The notes under the pieces: generated by a model
What the model saw: the letters and a program-made list of their open reading frames with translations, nothing else
What the model was told of the DNA's origin: nothing
The model's database searches: none
Origin: Maribacter flavus
Lineage (GTDB): Bacteria > Bacteroidota > Bacteroidia > Flavobacteriales > Flavobacteriaceae
Reading direction: 5' to 3'
Assembly (NCBI RefSeq): GCF_008386635.1
Contig: NZ_VUOE01000001.1
Location: 558,001 to 622,000, forward strand
Length of the DNA: 64,000 nt
Made by a program: the position numbers and the translations under genes
Shown here: positions 60,916-64,000 of the stretch, in pieces
Position numbering within the stretch: the first letter of the stretch is position 1
How the letters are laid out: each line of letters opens with the position of its first letter

Positions 60916-62031
60916 TTAGTTTTGTGCCAGTTCATCCTTTTCTATTTCGTTCCAGACCTTGATTTTGGCATCCTCGGTGATACCGGACTTCACCTCCACG
61001 TAAATACCGTCACTGATCCCCAATTCAATATCCCTTCGTTCAAACTGTTGTTCACCCGTAGCAATTTCTACAAAAGGATTCTTGGTCTTATTATCAAACT
61101 GGACCAAGGCCTCCTTGATCGCCAAAACACTATCTGCCCTGGCCAAAATAATAGAGGCGTTTGCGCTTAGACCCGCTCTTATAAAGGTAGTATCCTGCTT
61201 GTTCAAGGTGCCTTTAATTTCAAATTGGATGGCCCCGTTCTCCTCCTTGCCTTTTGGTGCTATGTAATCCAAAACAGCATCGAACACTTGGTTTTCAATA
61301 GCGCCCACCGTAATTTCCAAGGGAAGGTCTTCTTTAATCTTTCCTACTTCGGATTCATCGACCTTTCCTTCAAAAATCATTTTCTCCACATCGGCAATCG
61401 CGGCAATCGTGGTTCCTTCGTTAAAATTGTTGCTCTCAATGACCTGATTCCCTTTCTCAACGGGTACGTCCAACACCATTCCCGTAACGGTAGACCGAAT
61501 TAAGGTATTTGCCTCGTTCCCATATCCGCTGGCGGTACCCGTTTTGATGATGTCCAGCCGTTTCATGGCCGCATTGTAGGTTTGTTTAGCCTGGTCATGT
61601 GCCACCTCCGCACGTTCCAAGTCGGTTTTAGAAACTACGCCTTTTTCGAACAATGTTCGTTGTCTGTCCAGATTTCTTCGCTGATCGTCCAAGTCTATTT
61701 TTGCCCTATCGATGGCATCGCGGGCGTCGTTTACCGCACTTAAATTGGGCACTACCTTTATTTTGGCCAACAAATCGCCTGTCTTAACATAATCGCCACC
61801 TTCCACATATACTTCCTCGATTACGCCGGAGATATTTGGTTTTATAAGTACTTCTTCCAAAGGAAGTATACTCCCTGTGGCCATCGTTTTCCTAACGATC
61901 GTTTGCTTGGAAGGGGTATCCGTTTCATATACCACAGGATCTTCTGAATTCTTTTGATAAAGGTAGTACATGGCACCACCAAACAATACCACGATTAAAG
62001 CAAGTATACTAATTGTGACCGATTTCTTCAT
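60916..62031 (-). CDS. Periplasmic adaptor (MacA/HlyD family), second copy
   Basis: A 371-aa adaptor. N-terminal TM (about 5-25), the barrel-sandwich domain (SGVIEEVYVEGGDYVKTGDL), a long helical hairpin (about 95-150, DDQRRNLDRQRTLFEKGVVS), and the C-terminal beta parts (LGISDGIYVEVKSGITEDAK). It is a clear paralog of the adaptor at 56.5 kb: both contain DTPSKQTIV/DTSQPFI after the TM and FNEGTTIA/FNDGTTIA. The cluster has two sets of adaptor and permease genes around one ATPase. Confidence 0.93.
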   Translation of the reverse strand: MKKSVTISILALIVVLFGGAMYYLYQKNSEDPVVYETDTPSKQTIVRKTMATGSILPLEEVLIKPNISGVIEEVYVEGGDYVKTGDLLAKIKVVPNLSAVNDARDAIDRAKIDLDDQRRNLDRQRTLFEKGVVSKTDLERAEVAHDQAKQTYNAAMKRLDIIKTGTASGYGNEANTLIRSTVTGMVLDVPVEKGNQVIESNNFNEGTTIAAIADVEKMIFEGKVDESEVGKIKEDLPLEITVGAIENQVFDAVLDYIAPKGKEENGAIQFEIKGTLNKQDTTFIRAGLSANASIILARADSVLAIKEALVQFDNKTKNPFVEIATGEQQFERRDIELGISDGIYVEVKSGITEDAKIKVWNEIEKDELAQN

Positions 62032-62051
62032 TTTGATTGGTTTTGTATTAT

Positions 62052-62138
62052 TTATGATTGATGATTACAGGAAAGCCTGATTATTACAAATAGAATAACC
62101 GCTAAAATTCCTAAAATCAGTTTTAACTTTTTGTTCAT
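62052..62138 (-). CDS. Putative 28-aa membrane peptide
   Basis: A tiny frame between the second adaptor and the third permease genes encodes MNKKLKLILGILAVILFVII, followed by eight residues (RLSCNHQS). It has a basic start and one clear TM helix, the usual look of a small membrane protein. It is 5 bp from the next permease stop and 20 bp before the adaptor start. It is too short for certainty. It might regulate the transporter, or be a chance ORF. Confidence 0.4.
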   Translation of the reverse strand: MNKKLKLILGILAVILFVIIRLSCNHQS

Positions 62139-62143
62139 TTTAA

Positions 62144-63400
62144 TTATTCCGTCCTTAATGCTTCTATGGGCCTTACCTTAATGGCACTATTGGCCGGTAA
62201 AAAACCCGCCAACAATCCTGATACTACCAAAATCAATAAGGCACTTACCACCACGCCTAAACTAACACTTGGGTTTAAGAACATATCCACAGGGCCCACG
62301 GAGTCCAACAAAATATTTATGCCATAAATACTGAGCGCCCCAAAAATAATCCCTATCATTCCTGACATAATGGTCAAAAAGACCGATTCCATCAGTATTT
62401 GCAAACGTATGGACCATGGATTCTCCCCTAAAGCGCGTCTAATTCCAATTTCCTTGGTCCGTTCCTTGATGACGATCAACATAATGTTACTGACCCCGAT
62501 AATTCCCGATATCAATACCAAAATTCCAACGAAATACGCCACAAACCTCAGGGCACCGAACAAACTCTGCACCCGATTGAACTGTTCGTACAGATCAAAA
62601 AAACCAATGGCCCGTTCATCTTTGGGATGTACCTTTCGACTTTGTTTTACGGTATTCACGATTTTCTCGGTGAGATTACTGATAGAGCTACCGTCTTTGG
62701 CCGTTATGGCCATCCAGCCCACGTTATCCGCACGGTTGAATGCTTGGGAAAAAGTTGTAAATGGCATAAAAATCTGGCGTTCACTGTTCTCGCCTCCCCC
62801 GTTGCTCGTTTTTTCCTTGTAGGTGCCAACGACCATAAAATTGATGCCACTGATTTTAAGATAGGTACCCAGCACTTCTTCATCCTCCTCATAAAGTTCA
62901 TCCCGAATACGATTTCCTATAACCACGACCTTTCTTTTTTCCTTAATGTCATTATGGTTAAAGAAACGCCCGTGGGCAACGTACATGGGATTTTGCTCGA
63001 TAATTTCTGGGTAATCACCAAAGACCCGATACCTCCCGGTCTCCGTTCCCCGTACTACATTATCTCCTTCCTCTAGACGTATGCTGTTTCGCGGGGATAT
63101 AATGCGTAGTTCCGGAATGTTTTGACGGAGCAGTTCTACATCGCTCAGTTTAAAATTGAATGTGCGCCCTTCAGGTAGCCCGGCATAGGCCATGGAAGTC
63201 GTTTCGGTCCACATGAACATGGTGTTGGTGGCCACTCCGTTGAAGTCCTGCCGTATACCATTCTCCAGTCCTTTCCCGGCCGCCAATAATATAATGAGGA
63301 TAAAGATACCCCAGCCCACACCAAAAGCCGTAGCAATGGTGCGTACCACATTACTGGACATTACCTCCAGAATTTCGTTCCAACGATCTTTATTGAACAT
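62144..63400 (-). CDS. MacB-type ABC transporter permease (3)
   Basis: A 418-aa permease with the N-terminal TM (about 20-40, VGWGIFILIILLAAG), a periplasmic MacB-core domain and three C-terminal TM helices. The cytosolic loop is VIKERTKEIGIRRALGENPW. It is very similar to permeases 1, 2 and 4. It precedes the small peptide and the second adaptor, and starts 38 bp after permease 4. Confidence 0.92.
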   Translation of the reverse strand: MFNKDRWNEILEVMSSNVVRTIATAFGVGWGIFILIILLAAGKGLENGIRQDFNGVATNTMFMWTETTSMAYAGLPEGRTFNFKLSDVELLRQNIPELRIISPRNSIRLEEGDNVVRGTETGRYRVFGDYPEIIEQNPMYVAHGRFFNHNDIKEKRKVVVIGNRIRDELYEEDEEVLGTYLKISGINFMVVGTYKEKTSNGGGENSERQIFMPFTTFSQAFNRADNVGWMAITAKDGSSISNLTEKIVNTVKQSRKVHPKDERAIGFFDLYEQFNRVQSLFGALRFVAYFVGILVLISGIIGVSNIMLIVIKERTKEIGIRRALGENPWSIRLQILMESVFLTIMSGMIGIIFGALSIYGINILLDSVGPVDMFLNPSVSLGVVVSALLILVVSGLLAGFLPANSAIKVRPIEALRTE

Positions 63401-63438
63401 AAATTCCCTGAATATTATTTAATTGATTTCCCATCATC

Positions 63439-64000
63439 CTAATCATCCCGTAATGCTTCGATTACCTGTACGTTCACCGCCTTCCATGCCGGAAAGAAAC
63501 CCGCGATTGCCCCGGCAAATATTAATAGGATCACTGTAGATAATGCCACATTAAAGTCCACGGAAGGATTCATAACATAATCCACCTCAATGTTTGGCCC
63601 AACAAATTCCAACAAAGCCATGCTAAAAATAAGACCAGTACATCCTGCCACGGCAGTAACAAATATGGCCTCGTGCATGATCATCCCAACAATGGACCAG
63701 GGTTTGGCACCCAGTGCCTTCCGAATCCCAATTTCGCGGGTGCGTTCCTTAACCACGATTAACATAATATTGCTTACGCTGACCACACCTGCGATTAATG
63801 TCAAAAACCCTACGGCCCAAAAGAAGAGCTCAATGGCCCTTCCCAAGGTATAGAATCGTTTGGCCTCCTGTATGGGATTGTATAGCCGTATGGCGCGTTC
63901 ATCTTCAGGGGCCACACCGTGGTACAATTTTAGATATTCCAATAACTTGGTCGTAAAGGTATCGTTCATGGCAACGGTCTCTTCAAAAGAATCCATTTCC
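63439..64000 (-). CDS. MacB-type ABC transporter permease (4), 5' end beyond window
   Basis: Only the last 187 or so residues are seen: the end of the periplasmic domain (VAPEDERAIRLYNPIQEAKR) and the three C-terminal TM helices with VVKERTREIGIRKALGAKPW. The frame stays open through the right edge (GAA before the Met at 63,996), so the Met is internal and the gene begins outside the window. It is the most upstream visible gene of the export operon. Confidence 0.9.
   Translation of the reverse strand, partial: EMDSFEETVAMNDTFTTKLLEYLKLYHGVAPEDERAIRLYNPIQEAKRFYTLGRAIELFFWAVGFLTLIAGVVSVSNIMLIVVKERTREIGIRKALGAKPWSIVGMIMHEAIFVTAVAGCTGLIFSMALLEFVGPNIEVDYVMNPSVDFNVALSTVILLIFAGAIAGFFPAWKAVNVQVIEALRDD

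Overview
The window comes from a member of the Bacteroidota, most likely a marine Flavobacteriaceae bacterium. The evidence is two PorP/SprF-family type IX secretion proteins, a large Calx-beta adhesin with a gliding-motility-type C-terminal domain, Bacteroidota-style promoters (TAnnTTTG), Cys-Ser-Asn-Asp type lipoprotein signals and a LytTR/LytS two-component pair. No rRNA gene, complete tRNA gene or CRISPR array is visible.

Layout. (1) From the left edge to about 11.0 kb is AT-rich accessory DNA that I read as the right part of an integrated element (E1). It holds a fragment of a RiPP-like locus (an unknown partial protein, a DUF6734 protein, a luciferase-like monooxygenase), a broken IS256-family insertion sequence with an 8-bp target duplication, a MG2/TonB-plug surface protein, an excisionase-like HTH protein, an unknown 492-aa protein and a tyrosine recombinase. 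(2) From 10,965 to 22,829 is a second, compact element (E2, about 11.8 kb) bounded by a 53-bp direct repeat (49/53 identical). The repeat looks like the 3' end of a tRNA gene plus its terminator. E2 carries a tyrosine integrase at the right end, an RteC-like protein, an AlpA-like HTH, a fused polymerase-like/SF3-helicase replicase, an iteron-rich AT-rich putative origin directly downstream of the replicase, a small-terminase-like protein, several unknown and membrane or lipoprotein cargo genes, and a divergently transcribed XRE repressor beside a five-copy operator array. No capsid, tail or conjugation genes are visible. Its plan recalls a phage-inducible satellite or a self-replicating integrative element, and it is the best candidate here for an undescribed system. 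E1 and E2 sit in tandem at the same attachment sequence with integrases in the same orientation, so the intact tRNA is predicted to lie left of the window.

(3) From 22.9 kb on is ordinary chromosome. 23.0-34.0 kb is a carbohydrate/redox locus: a leftward operon (Nudix-type regulator, TIM-barrel isomerase, GLO-type FAD oxidase, carboxylesterase, GH3 glycosidase) and rightward alpha-hydroxy-acid oxidase and second esterase genes. A shared 19-bp dyad lies in front of both arms and is probably the regulator's operator. 34-36 kb has a SanA-like protein and an Nramp-related transporter. 36.4-43.8 kb is a surface-adhesin/type IX set (adhesin, PorP/SprF, OmpA-TPR-PD40 protein). 44-48.4 kb carries fabD, a gamma-class carbonic-anhydrase-like protein and a LytS/LytTR pair. 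48.7-54.3 kb has a VWA lipoprotein, an orphan PorP/SprF protein, Nfu, dodecin, a small MITE-like repeat, an MscS channel and a secreted protein of unknown function. 54.3-64 kb holds tsaB and a long leftward MacAB-TolC-like export operon (outer-membrane channel, two adaptors, one ATPase, four permeases), which runs off the right edge.
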